Shown here one piece after another: positions 9,033 to 17,476 of a stretch of DNA of 20,334 nt; within the stretch, counting starts at the first letter, position 1, and each line of letters begins with the position of its first letter. The stretch covers positions 142,190 through 162,523 of the forward strand of contig BFEA01000721.1 of assembly GCA_003427395.1 (NCBI GenBank). Reading direction: 5' to 3'. The position numbers and the translations under genes were made by a program. The notes beneath the pieces are model-generated. The model ran no database searches and was not told where the DNA came from. It was given only the letters and a program-made list of their open reading frames with translations. Source of the stretch: Chara braunii. Its lineage: Eukaryota > Streptophyta > Charophyceae > Charales > Characeae.

Positions 9033-9940
9033 GGGTGTCCCCATAAGTTTGGGGAAGCCCAGCGCTTTGGTTATTTTAGGTTGCATGGAGCATCAGACCG
9101 CTCTATAAGTTTAGGTAGCCTGAATGCTCTGGAGGCTAGGAAGTCCCCATAAGTTTGGGGAGACCCAGTGCTGTGAATTGCATGGAGAGTCGGAACGCTT
9201 TATAAGTTTAGGTGGCCTGACTGCTCTGACTTGCGAGGGTTTGATTGTGTTTGATTTTCAGGGGCTCAGGGCGCTCTATAAGTTTAGGTACCCTGAGTTG
9301 CCTGGTTTCTTGGGTTTTCTTAAGTTTCTTTGTTTCTGAACGAGGAGGCCGAGCTGTTCTGTAAGTTCATGTGACTCAGTTTTTTCTTGTTTTTATTCTG
9401 AGGGGGTAATCTTTGGCAAAGGGCAAACCCTTCTGTAAGTTCAGGGGGTTTGACTCAATGCCACATACATGATGATTCAGAGATAAATGAATCTGACAGA
9501 GAGTTAGATCCTTCTGTAAGTTCAGGGGGTCTGGCTTAAAGCCTCGCACATGCTGAAACCCAAGGTTATAATTTCGCTATACGTTATTATTATCCTATTA
9601 AAAATAGGCTAGTTAGACACGAGTTCCATAAGATTGGATGGTCTGACTATAACTTATCTTAAATTGAAGAGAGTACAATTAAGAATATAATTGAAGGTAG
9701 CCTGGGCCGGCTGAACATTGTTTCTAAGATGAATGACTCAGTCCTACGCTCACCTTGAAAATTAAAGTTCAGAGAGATATATACAATTGGGATATTAAAC
9801 AGTTCAGGGCGACTAAGCATTGTTTCTAAGATGAATGGCTTAGTCATGTGCCCAAAGGAAAAGAGAAATAGTTGCGCAACCTGTTCGTGTATATTTGATG
9901 GCTGTGTCAGACATGTTCCATAAGATTGGATGGCCTGACT
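9033..9940 (+). repeat. Array of about twelve hairpins with a conserved TAAG loop
   Basis: Hairpins recur every 50-105 bases, starting near 9033, 9091, 9139, 9188, 9265, 9350, 9424, 9506, 9611, 9709, 9811 and 9906. The loop region is nearly constant (CTATAAGTTTAG, CTGTAAGTTCAG, CCATAAGATTGG, TCTAAGATGA), while the stems differ but still pair: GGGTGTCCCC/GGGGAAGCCC (9033/9051), CTCAGGG/CCCTGAG (9265/9291), CAAACCC/GGGTTTG (9424/9446), AGATCC/GGGTCT with one G-T (9506/9527), AGTTAGAC/GTCTGACT with one G-T (9611/9641), GACTAAGC/GCTTAGTC (9811/9838), GTCAG/CTGAC (9906/9935). The units at 9139 and 9350 pair weakly. Confidence 0.78.
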
Positions 9941-10239
9941 TTATGCCTTATGTAAGCAGGGTATGAAGGGTTAAAACATTGAAGGACTATGAACTATTGT
10001 CTGCCAAGTTAATTTGGGGGTGGTGAGAGTACTTACCTTTGTGGTTTGACCTGCATGTGGCTGAGTGAGATGACTACTTGATCTGAGTTTCAGTTTGGTA
10101 GGTAACTGCTTGAGATGCCCGCCACGTGCTAGAGCAATAAGAGTTAGTTTCAATTCCTGCATTTTCTGTGGTAGTTTTTTTTTTTACTTAGGTCAATTCT
10201 TGCATTTTCTGGGATCATATTTTGTACTTGGCTTTGTAT

Positions 10240-10405
10240 AAATTTTGGCGAGCTACTTTCCCTACGGGAAGCGCTACCGAAATTTCTACAAATCCAAAGA
10301 GTTAGTCAACTTTTGACTTGTCAAAGTCCAACTTATCTTTTCTTTATATCTGGCTTAGTAAAAATTTGGAAAGTCTCCTTTCTAAAGGGAGTGCTGCCCA
10401 AATTT
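10240..10405 (+). repeat. Pair of long two-part hairpins
   Basis: Two copies about 122 bp apart have the same fold with different bases. Copy 1: outer AAATTTTGG (10240-10248) with CCGAAATTT (10277-10285), inner TTCCC/GGGAA (10258-10262/10266-10270). Copy 2: outer AAATTTGG (10362-10369) with CCAAATTT (10398-10405), inner CTCCTTT/AAGGGAG (10375-10381/10385-10391). Both are followed by a similar block containing AGAGAGTTAG or AAGAGTTAG. The repeated AAAGT-rich flanks show that the two are paralogous. Confidence 0.72.
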
Positions 10406-10614
10406 TTGCTAATTCAGAGAGTTAGACAAAATTGGACTTTGAGGAGTCAAAGTTATTCTCAAATGGAGGGGAGGAGACTTTCAAAGTTTAAATTAACGTA
10501 TCTTTATTCACAAAAAAAAAGAAAAGAGAAAGAATTTCACAGTCTTCATTGATACTATATCAAGCTTTTTTGTGTTCGGTAATTCTTGGCGGCATCTGGG
10601 CTTCTTCCTTATTC

Positions 10615-11430
10615 GGGAGAGATGGTCGAATCTGGACTGATATCCGCAGAGTTGCTCTGTTCTATGCCTCTGGTTTGCCGATGCGAGAACGATGCTGACC
10701 GGAGTTGGGGTGTTGCCCTGTAATATGCAAATTGCAGAAGTGTGAGGCCTTGTAGAGAGATCTGGGTTTTGCTGAGGGAGAAAAGCAATTCAGTGGCGAA
10801 TGGGTCCAGGGATAGTCTAGGTGGCGAGAACAGGTCAGCTATGGTTGACATTGGTTAGGATGGCATTGTCTTTGAGATGTAATGTCTTGGTACAGAGAGG
10901 GTTAGGAGTTGTTATAGGATTAGGAGGCTAGAACTACTGATATAGCATAGTCCTCTATAATTTTACATACTAATCACCATCAAAAAAAAAAAGAAAAAAA
11001 AAGGGATCCTGGTGGTTTATCCTTACTTTCAATCTTAATCAAATCACAAAAAGTCCTAATGTTCAGGATATGTTTGTGGCAACTAGCGTTCGTCTACATC
11101 CGGTGTATAGAAACTCAGAGAAGGTCAAACCCGGACTGACATCCGCAAAGCTGCTCTGTTCTGTGCCCCTGGTTTGTCGATGCCAGGACGACGCTGGCCG
11201 GAGCTGGGGCATTGCCCTGTAACTTGCACAGGAGTGTGAAGCCTTGTAGAGAGATCTGGGATTGCCGAGGGAGGAAGGCAATCCAAGGACGAACCGGGGG
11301 GGGCTGCTAGGAGGCGAGAAGGGATCAGCTATGGCTGACGTAGGTTAGGGTCGTATTTGTCTCTGAGTTATTATGTTTTTGGTGCAAGTAAGGCTAGGAG
11401 TTACTATAGGTTTAGGATCTCTTACAAATA
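10615..11430 (+). repeat. Direct repeat, about 320-bp unit, two copies 502 bp apart
   Basis: 10615-10935 aligns with 11117-11430. Shared blocks include GGACTGA-ATCCGCA, GCTCTGTTCT, the identical GCCTTGTAGAGAGATCTGGG, ATTGCCCTGTAA or GTTGCCCTGTAA, TCAGCTATGG and TTAGGAGTT. The first copy ends near CACCATC followed directly by an A-rich run (10981-11002). The second ends at a similar CATCATC and is followed by about 130 bases and then the 43-base poly(A). Minus-strand open frames through the two copies (10609-10851 and 11063-11281) are related to each other but differ by frameshifts and are not called as genes. Confidence 0.8.
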
Positions 11431-11575
11431 TCAATCATCATCATTGGTAACACCATCATCATAATCATTTACATCGTCACATAAGGGACGCTGAGCCCGG
11501 TTCTCAGCAATCTCGGTTTGGTTACTCCGGATAGACTGTGAGGACCCCGGCCTCGATATGTTCGGCACTGGGCCC

Positions 11576-11578
<3 letters not shown>

Positions 11579-11621
<43 letters not shown>
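11579..11621 (+). repeat. 43-base poly(A) tail
   Basis: Uninterrupted A run directly before the right target-site duplication. It marks the 3' end of the 6.3-kb insertion. Confidence 0.9.
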
Positions 11622-11623
<2 letters not shown>

Positions 11624-11634
11624 AATGGGGCGCT
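11622..11634 (+). repeat. Right target-site duplication of the 6.3-kb insertion
   Basis: CTAATGGGGCGCT, matching 5326-5338 in 11 of 13 positions. The left-arm sequence resumes directly after it with ACTGTCGTCCACGG, as in the right arm (reverse complement). Confidence 0.78.
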
Positions 11635-11900
11635 ACTGTCGTCCACGGAATGACGATCAACTCATTAAACGGTAATAGCAGCGAATAAGGTGGAAAATGC
11701 GTATCAATAATGACAAAGCCCGCACCGACAAATCCTGAGCACCGAGTTTCGGGAGGGAAATAAAATCGGCCGCCGATTTTGGCGATGGCTTCTCGTACAT
11801 CCCACTCGCATACACGTGTCATTTTCTCGTTGTACGAGAAGGGACGTGGAGGGGATACGGGAGGCCGACGCCTAGTCGGGTTGAGGCCTTCAGTCCACAT
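11635..11900 (-). pseudogene. 5' fragment of interrupted left-arm exon
   Basis: Minus-strand frame beginning with the same MWT start as the intact right-arm copy. Conserved blocks include TRVCEWDV, FVIIDTHFPPYS and LLPFNELIVIPWT. It breaks at APH, where the retroposed insertion begins, and its natural continuation lies at 5206-5338. Compared with the right copy there is an in-frame two-codon deletion near residue 18. Across the counterpart of right-arm residues 30-94 I count about 22 silent against 9 replacement codon differences, so the family evolved under protein-level constraint. I do not recognise the protein. The insertion should have inactivated this copy. Confidence 0.82.
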
Positions 11901-12047
11901 GACAATCCAATCAATCGCAAGAGTCGGTTTCAGTTATTCATTGTTAATCCGACAATCGAAAATACACAACCTATCGATCGGGTTTTTTCGACCGTCACTT
12001 TTCTTCGCAACGTGAAAGCACTCCTACATTTCCTTTGAAGGTAGCTC

Positions 12048-12052
<5 letters not shown>

Positions 12053-12123
<71 letters not shown>
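12053..12123 (+). repeat. (GA)n microsatellite in left arm
   Basis: About 35 GA units with one interruption. The right arm has no dinucleotide array at the corresponding place; its own CT array (16448-16503) lies at a different point of the arm, so the two arose independently. Confidence 0.95.
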
Positions 12124-13040
12124 CATTCACAATGATCTGATGGTCTCGTCGAGAAAGTTTCAATACTCACGTCAGGTGGGACACAATAAGCGATTCATGC
12201 ATGAAGGTTGTACGTGGCATCCTTCTTCTTTTCCGAGGAGATAGATCGCCTGTGAGGTTGTGCGTAATGCATTTCGAATCACATCGTCAACAGATCTAAA
12301 CGCTCTTGCATCCTCGGACAAAATCCCAACAACATTGCCCTTGCCAATCACTCAACTATTCTTAGTACACATTTCATTTATAACTATTCCTCAGCCTAAT
12401 CAAAGATCGATCCATCAACGATGTTCTACGCTCGCGGTTACTAATCGCAGAAGGTGCGAAAATGACAGTCGTACATTATTCGGTTTCCCATGTGCTCTGC
12501 ACCCCTACCCCGTCATCTCCTGAGTAATCAAAACGCCGGCCCATCGGGCACCCCTTTCATGACATGCATACATAGTCATTCGCATCACAAGATAAGTGAG
12601 GAGAAGAAGTGCGAAATGGATTTAAAAGAGGGCAATCATACAGAAGTCTGGAGATGAAACGAATTCCCGGCTTAACTGCCGTGAAGTTTCACTCACACCA
12701 AATAATAGACTCGAAACAAGGAGGCGCATCCGCCGTAAAGATCCGTCATGGCCTCGGGCCATTCATCCATCCAACTCTGGTCACTATCCTCATACATGCA
12801 CCGACAGTCCCGACCGTCGCGTGCCACCTTCCACCATTGCAATCTTCACCCCGTCGATTTAGTTTCTGCACGGGCTTGCCTCGATCCCACAGTCTGTCAT
12901 GGCGATCAGGCGCACAGCCAACCAGTCTGCAGTCAGCCCGTCGGGACTGTTCGACTCGTACCACATACACATCATCTAGCCATTGCTTCCCGAAAGCTTG
13001 CTGACGAGTTGAGAGAGAGTTTTGCGGATGCGCCGACGGA

Positions 13041-13170
13041 ATTTATAGTTGCGAGAAGGAGATAGATGCGGGGAAAGATGAAGAGTAGGACAGAGGATGG
13101 TGAGGGAGGGCTTAAGGGTAATCGCCCGTCGAAAGCCATGTTGATCCCTCACAATTCGATCTCAGCCAAT
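13041..13170 (-). promoter_or_regulatory. Left-arm promoter: TATA and CCAAT boxes
   Basis: On the minus strand TATAAAT (13041-13047) sits in the context CGCAACTATAAATTCCG, identical to the right arm. A CCAAT box in the ATTGG orientation (CCAAT at 13166-13170 on the plus strand) lies about 123 bp upstream in the shared context TCTGATTGG. The spacing and flanking blocks (GATCAACATGGCTT between them) are the same in both arms. It should drive transcription leftward toward the exon at 11900. Confidence 0.72.
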
Positions 13171-13460
13171 CAGAATCATCGCGCAGTAGGAATCTCCTCT
13201 TACACAGCGCTTCTCCTTAACTAGATGGGAAGAGAGGATCGACCGGGTTTTCCAACGCGGGTTTTAGAGCGGGAAGAAGAAGAGTGTGAAGAATAGTGCG
13301 AAACGGATCCAAGATCAGATGATCAAGAAAGATAAAAAAGGCGCGCGCGGGAAAGGAGAGAGAAAAACAGTTACAGGGGGAAAGAGCCAAAAAGCATATG
13401 CGCGCGAGGGAGGGCGCTGAGAGGAGAGCAAGGAGGAAGGAGGAGGGAGCTAGTATGCAT

Positions 13461-13493
13461 GGTGCCAAAATAAAAATAAAAAAAATGGGCACC
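13461..13493. repeat. GGTGCC/GGCACC inverted pair, left arm
   Basis: GGTGCC (13461-13466) and GGCACC (13488-13493) flank an A-rich loop. The right arm keeps the same pair at 15545-15550 and 15566-15571 although the intervening sequence differs, which hints at a functional site or stem upstream of the promoter. Confidence 0.45.
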
Positions 13494-13855
13494 GAAACAG
13501 TTGCAGTTTTCCCCAACCCTATGTTAATTCAAAAATTTAAATTGCCATATCCGCGCGCAAAGTAGGCGCGGGAAAAGAAAGAAAGTCCTACGTCTATCTA
13601 TATTCCTACAAAATTCCCAGAGTTCTCCATGTTGAGGCCAAGAACATTCACGCGTGAAAAGGACACGTCGAGTTTCGTAAATTATAGAATTCCTAACTGG
13701 CGAGCCAGATTCCGAGCGCGCTCGCTAAGGCGCGCATAATGCCCATGCATTTCCAAATTACAAAAATGACAGATTTCAAGAATCACTAATGCTGACAAAA
13801 GTACAGGTCTCAGCGAGGTACCTTTAATCGAAAAGAACAGGGAGGGGTTTTCGGA

Positions 13856-13872
13856 GGGGGGGGGGGNGGGGG
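13856..13872 (+). repeat. Poly(G) run with one undetermined base
   Basis: About 16 G with an N at 13867. The right-arm counterpart is a C-rich stretch (about 15157-15185). Assembly is likely uncertain here. Confidence 0.85.
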
Positions 13873-13930
13873 TCGAGCAAGACACAACAGAAACAAGGGG
13901 AGGAAAGGGGTCCGGAAGCTGGTACGTCAC

Positions 13931-15115
13931 ATGTCTGTTGTGTGCGTTCTATGAATTTCATTTCCTCTTATCTCTAGGCAATGACTGTAAGCCCTTTTCT
14001 GGCATCAGGCTGATTGATGATATCTCAATTTTTGTGAAGTACAAGAAGGGTGATGTAAGATCTAAGTGTAAGGCAAAATTTCTGATGGGGAGATTTGAAC
14101 GTTGTTATGACTCCAGACTGGTACTAGAACCAACCAGTGTTGGGGATTCATGGGACTTTCTGAGCTGTGTTATCTGTCTGCTAGGGGGTCATTTCGTCGA
14201 ATGTGTTGCTCTGCATCGGAATTTGCGGGCCATCTCTCAACAAGATATTGTATTTCATGCGATTCAAGACTTCTATTCTTATTCTTCTAGACAGCAAAAA
14301 ATGGCCGTCATCCATTCCTTTCTTCATCGCTGCAGGAACTTGATAAATTTGGCAGGAGCTGAGCCTGCTTTTTTGTTCTCTCTGAAGGTAGAACTGTGGT
14401 ACCGAGATTACCCTGATGAGTTTTTTTATATAGCTTTGGAATGTTTCTCCCGACGCTTTGCAGGTGTGCGGTGTAAGTGGGTGCGGATGTTTTCCAGGTG
14501 GGGGAGGCTGTTACCTCCACGAAGATGAATTGGCATATGCTAGGGGCCCATTTTTTGGGTGTTGGGTTGGTTGGCCTATTATTTGGCCAGATGGATGCTA
14601 CAATACCGGTATGAACGATTAGTCTACGACTGTCGGAGTTTTCGGGGTGTTTCCAGGGTTGTCGTTTTCAGATTGCAACTGACTCTAACTCAAGGTTCAG
14701 TGGGTCGGTCCTTCTCTGAACGTCAATCCAGTAGGTATTTAGGCGACCATAGACCACTCGAGTCTTTGAGCCAGCAAAGACTCCTGAAGAGGCCTGGTGG
14801 CGAACGATCGAAACGGTGCTGTAGAGTCACGAAGAACACTCCGGCGGCAGTGTCGAGGGTGTTGCTTAGCGTCTCCATTTACGTTTTGCCCTCGTTTTGC
14901 GCTCGGGAGTAATCGATGATTTTTTGTACTCGAGTGTGGTCTTGGTCCTGGTCTCTTTTTCTCTTTCTTCTTCTTTCTTCTTTCTTTCTTCTTCTTTCTC
15001 TTCATCTTTGTCTTCTTGATGTTCGTGTATGTTGTCAATGGCATCTTTGACGAATGGGTATGCAATTGACCAGTTGGACATTCGTTGTTGTTATTTTTTC
15101 TTTTTTTTTCAAGTA
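13931..15115. other. Central spacer of the inverted repeat
   Basis: About 1.2 kb between the arms that is present once. Its left half carries the 196-codon open frame described separately. The right half (14530-15115) has no supported gene and includes a pyrimidine-rich TTC/CTT tract (14950-15010) and a T-rich run ending in CAAG (15094-15114), which could be a splice acceptor-like sequence on the plus strand. Confidence 0.7.
13938..14528 (+). CDS. Hypothetical protein in the spacer, 196 codons, unrecognised
   Basis: This is the longest open frame in the window and the only long one between the arms. It opens at a TTG. The first in-frame ATG is at 14085, giving 147 residues. A splice acceptor-like TTATCTCTAG ends at 13977, so the frame may instead be an exon. 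The product is rich in Cys, Phe, Arg and His (blocks include GDSWDFLSCVICLLGG, and QDIVFHAIQDFYSY). Hydrophobic stretches are too short to call a membrane segment. I recognise no domain and no transposase-type catalytic signature. Its position in the loop of a long inverted repeat is where a DNA transposon's gene would sit, but this is inference only. A chance open frame is a real alternative. Confidence 0.35.
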   Translation: MCAFYEFHFLLSLGNDCKPFSGIRLIDDISIFVKYKKGDVRSKCKAKFLMGRFERCYDSRLVLEPTSVGDSWDFLSCVICLLGGHFVECVALHRNLRAISQQDIVFHAIQDFYSYSSRQQKMAVIHSFLHRCRNLINLAGAEPAFLFSLKVELWYRDYPDEFFYIALECFSRRFAGVRCKWVRMFSRWGRLLPPRR

Positions 15116-15544
15116 GCTGTGACGAACCACTTCCCGACCCCGTGCTATCTTTCGTACCCCCTTTTTTGTATCATACCGCCCCCCTCGAAACCCCCGTCGC
15201 TTTTCTTGATTTTAGGCGCCTTGTTTGGGCCTCCATTTTTCAGAAGTTCTATTGATTCTTGGAATTCTGTTTTTTGTAATTCGGGAAAGACACAGAAAAT
15301 TACGCGCGCCTTAGCGAGCGCACTGGGAATCAGGCTCGACAGTTAGGAATTACGGAATAAGCGGAGCCCGACGTATCTTTTTCCTCGCATGAATGTTCTC
15401 GGTCACAACGGAGAAAACTCTAGGAATTTTGTGAGAATACGGATAGACATAGGACTTTCTTTTCCCGCGTCGACCTTTGCGCGCGGATATGGTGATTTCA
15501 ATTTTTGAATTGGTGTAGGACATAGGCAAGCTGTAACTGTTTTT

Positions 15545-15571
15545 GGTGCCTTTTCTCTTGTTATCGGCACC
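15545..15571. repeat. GGTGCC/GGCACC inverted pair, right arm
   Basis: Counterpart of 13461-13493. The two 6-base arms are kept while the loop (15 bases here, 21 there) is different. Confidence 0.45.
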
Positions 15572-15831
15572 GCGTATGCGAGCTTCCGAGTCCTCCTCCT
15601 TATTTCCCGCGTCATTCTTCCCCCGCGCTCTCTTCTCTCTCCCTTCCCCCTCCTCTTCTTCTCCCTTCGTAACTGTTTTTTTTTCTCTCTCTCTGCTTTT
15701 TGCGCGCCTGTTTTCCCTTCTTTATCATCTGAATCTTGGACCAGTCTCGCGCTGCTTTTCGCGCCTCGTCTCTTCTTGCTCTTCAACCTTGGCTCACGAA
15801 GCCCGTTTGATCCTCCGATTACCCGGCCTCA

Positions 15832-16013
15832 CCAATCAGACGCGTTGAGTAAAAGGATCTTCCTATTGCGCGACGAATCTGATTGGTCGACCATCGGGTT
15901 CTGAAGGATCAACATGGCTTCCCCTGAGCACCCTTCGCTGAACCTTCTCCCCCTACACCTCGATCTCCCCTCTGACTCCTCCCCCATCTATCTCCTCTCT
16001 CGCAACTATAAAT
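15832..16013 (+). promoter_or_regulatory. Right-arm promoter: CCAAT boxes and TATA box
   Basis: TATAAAT at 16007-16013 in the same 17-base context as the left arm, with an inverted CCAAT box (ATTGG, 15882-15886) about 125 bp upstream and a further CCAAT at 15832-15836. The matched spacing in two diverged copies argues that these are real elements of a Pol II promoter. Transcription would run rightward. No start site is mapped. An AGGTGAGG at 16083-16090 resembles a splice donor but is not kept in the left arm. Confidence 0.72.
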
Positions 16014-16443
16014 TCCGCAAGCGCGCCCCCAAACCTCTCTTACGTTTTCCACTCGCAAGTCAGCTTCCAGGAAGCAGTGGCTAGGTGAGGTGTTTGGTGC
16101 GAGTCGAAAAGTCCTGTTGGGCTAACTGTAGTCTGGCCGGCTGCGCGCTTGATCGGCACGACGGACTGTGGGATCCGGGCGAGCCGAGTTGAGTCTACGT
16201 CAGCGGGGTGACGATCGCAGAGGCGGAAGTTAGCACGCGACGGCCGGGATCGTCGGTGCGGGTATGAGGATTTGTGATGGAAGTTGAGTGGATGATTGGC
16301 CCGCGACCATATTGGAATTTTATGGCAAATGCGCCTTCATGGTTGCGGATCATTCTTTCTGGTGTGAGTTCATGGCTGTGAAACTGAGTGCTCTCTTGTC
16401 GAATTCTGGTGTCGTCCGTCTCGACTTTGCTCGTCTATCCCTC

Positions 16444-16447
<4 letters not shown>

Positions 16448-16503
<56 letters not shown>
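16448..16503 (+). repeat. (CT)n microsatellite in right arm
   Basis: About 28 pure CT units between the promoter and the coding exon. Confidence 0.95.
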
Positions 16504-16508
<5 letters not shown>

Positions 16509-17098
16509 GAATGACGATGTGTTGTGGGTTTGTCTCTTTTGTGAACCGAAGCGAACTCTCGAGAGTTCTCGAGCGGAAGAACTTCTTCCGGAACTCTTCC
16601 ATTAGTTTCCTGGGTAATCCCCAGATGTCGAGAACTTAATTCTCTTGTCTTGTGAACGGTGGATGCGTGTGTGCAATCCCTCGGTTGATTTTTTACCTGT
16701 GCACCCTTGTCATTTTTGCACCTACCACAATGGATGTATGCATAGAAATGCTTGTGATTTTGCATTGATTAGACCCCGAGTTCAATGGGATTTTGTTCGA
16801 GAATGCAAGAGTGTTTAGATCTGTTATTCTGAATACACTGCGCATGCCATCTGCCTTATGCTGCATGACATCCACATACAATCTGAGAGGCAGCTTCGAA
16901 AAAGCTAGGCGCCTCGTGTTTTGCTGATCTGGTCTGCTGAAACTGAGTCGCGGGTTGATCCCTCGGAACTCCCACTCGATTAATGCATGGGATGCTCCTC
17001 CCGTGACCAAAGGAAGAAAGATACTAATTAGTCCTCCTTCGATCGTACTTTTTGATGACGTCTCAAGGATTTGTGTAAACTCTGTTTGATTGATTGAT

Positions 17099-17476
17099 AT
17101 GTGGACTAACGGTCGTTCCTCGATCGGGCGCCAACCTTCTGTATCTCCCTCGCCAACGCGCCCCTTCCCTTACAACGAGGAAAGGACACGTGTATGCGAG
17201 TGGGACGTACAGGAAGCTGTCGCACGAATCGGCGGACAATATTACTTCCCTCCTGAAAATCGTTGTTCTGGATTTGTGGATGCGGGCTTTGTCATTATCG
17301 ACACGCACTTTCCACCCTACTCAGTACTGTTGCCATTTAACGAGCTGATCGTCATTCCGTGGACGGCAGTGGCGCCCCATTGGCCTCGAACCCTGTGCAC
17401 GGTGTGCCAGCGTTTCGATCGCTACGAATCGAAGGGCTTCCATTACCGGATACGGAGTGAAGACGAGTACAAGTAA
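17099..17476 (+). CDS. Conserved 125-residue protein of unknown function, right-arm copy
   Basis: ATG at 17099 is the first in-frame ATG after a TGA at 17087-17089. The left-arm copy also starts with MWT at the same place, which supports this start. The protein has a variable, Pro/Ser-rich N-terminus (residues 1-25), a conserved core (TRVCEWDV at 30-37, an aliphatic stretch FVIIDTHFPPYS, and LLPFNELIVIPW), and a C-terminus with a CxxC pair at residues 100 and 103 followed by Arg-, Lys- and Glu-rich sequence (SKGFHYR, RSEDEYK). One CxxC is half of a typical zinc site; a second pair is not visible. Differences from the left copy are mostly silent (about 33 silent against 17 replacement codons over residues 30-125) and one indel is in frame, so it is a genuine coding sequence. 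The left copy lacks this TAA stop and keeps similar bases beyond it, so the original C-terminus may have been longer. Family not recognised; a transposon-borne or multicopy host gene are both possible. Confidence 0.72.
   Translation: MWTNGRSSIGRQPSVSPSPTRPFPYNEERTRVCEWDVQEAVARIGGQYYFPPENRCSGFVDAGFVIIDTHFPPYSVLLPFNELIVIPWTAVAPHWPRTLCTVCQRFDRYESKGFHYRIRSEDEYK

Larger units (their letters stand above)
5339..11621 (+). mobile_element. 6.3-kb poly(A)-tailed retroposon, apparently non-coding
   Basis: This interval splits a sequence that is continuous in the opposite arm. It ends in 43 consecutive A (11579-11621) and is bounded by a 13-base target-site duplication, the marks of target-primed reverse transcription. 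It contains no long open frame. The longest, about 124-131 codons, lie in the GC-rich part and look unsupported, and I see no reverse transcriptase motif. The first 3 kb (5339-8200) are GC- and CpG-rich; the rest is AT-richer. It holds arrays of hairpins described separately. The pure poly(A) suggests fairly recent insertion. The lack of coding capacity then suggests an RNA copied in trans by another element's machinery. Alternatively it is an old element that decayed, or a nested composite. Confidence 0.75.
11622..13930 (-). repeat. Left arm of large inverted repeat, main part
   Basis: Reverse complement aligns along its length with 15116-17380, with indels and a different microsatellite. 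Conserved blocks include GCGCCTTAGCGAGCGC (13718-13733 here, 15305-15320 in the right arm), TTTGCGCGCGGATATGG, TAGGACTTTCTTT, the TATA region, GACTGTGGGATC, and GGGATTTTGT followed by TTTAGATCTGTT. The inner end is near 13930 (GTGACGTACCA read on the minus strand, against GTGACGAACCA at 15119). Together with 4838-5338 the arm is about 2.8 kb. Confidence 0.9.

Noticed and set aside
9033-9940. CRISPR-like array
   Set aside because: The conserved parts are hairpin loops with variable paired stems and irregular spacing, not identical repeats with unique spacers, and the DNA is eukaryotic.
12746-12970. Left-arm open frame of about 74 codons downstream of the promoter as a conserved first exon
   Set aside because: The right arm keeps similar bases but has a 2-base indel and an early stop, so a shared protein frame is not supported.
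14405-14425. Hammerhead ribozyme core (CTGATGAG) near 14412
   Set aside because: The motif is not followed by the required GAAA with flanking stems; a chance 8-mer inside the spacer open frame.
12053-16503. GA array (12053) and CT array (16448) as matching parts of the two arms
   Set aside because: They are complementary in sense but lie at different points of the arm alignment with unrelated flanks, so they expanded independently.
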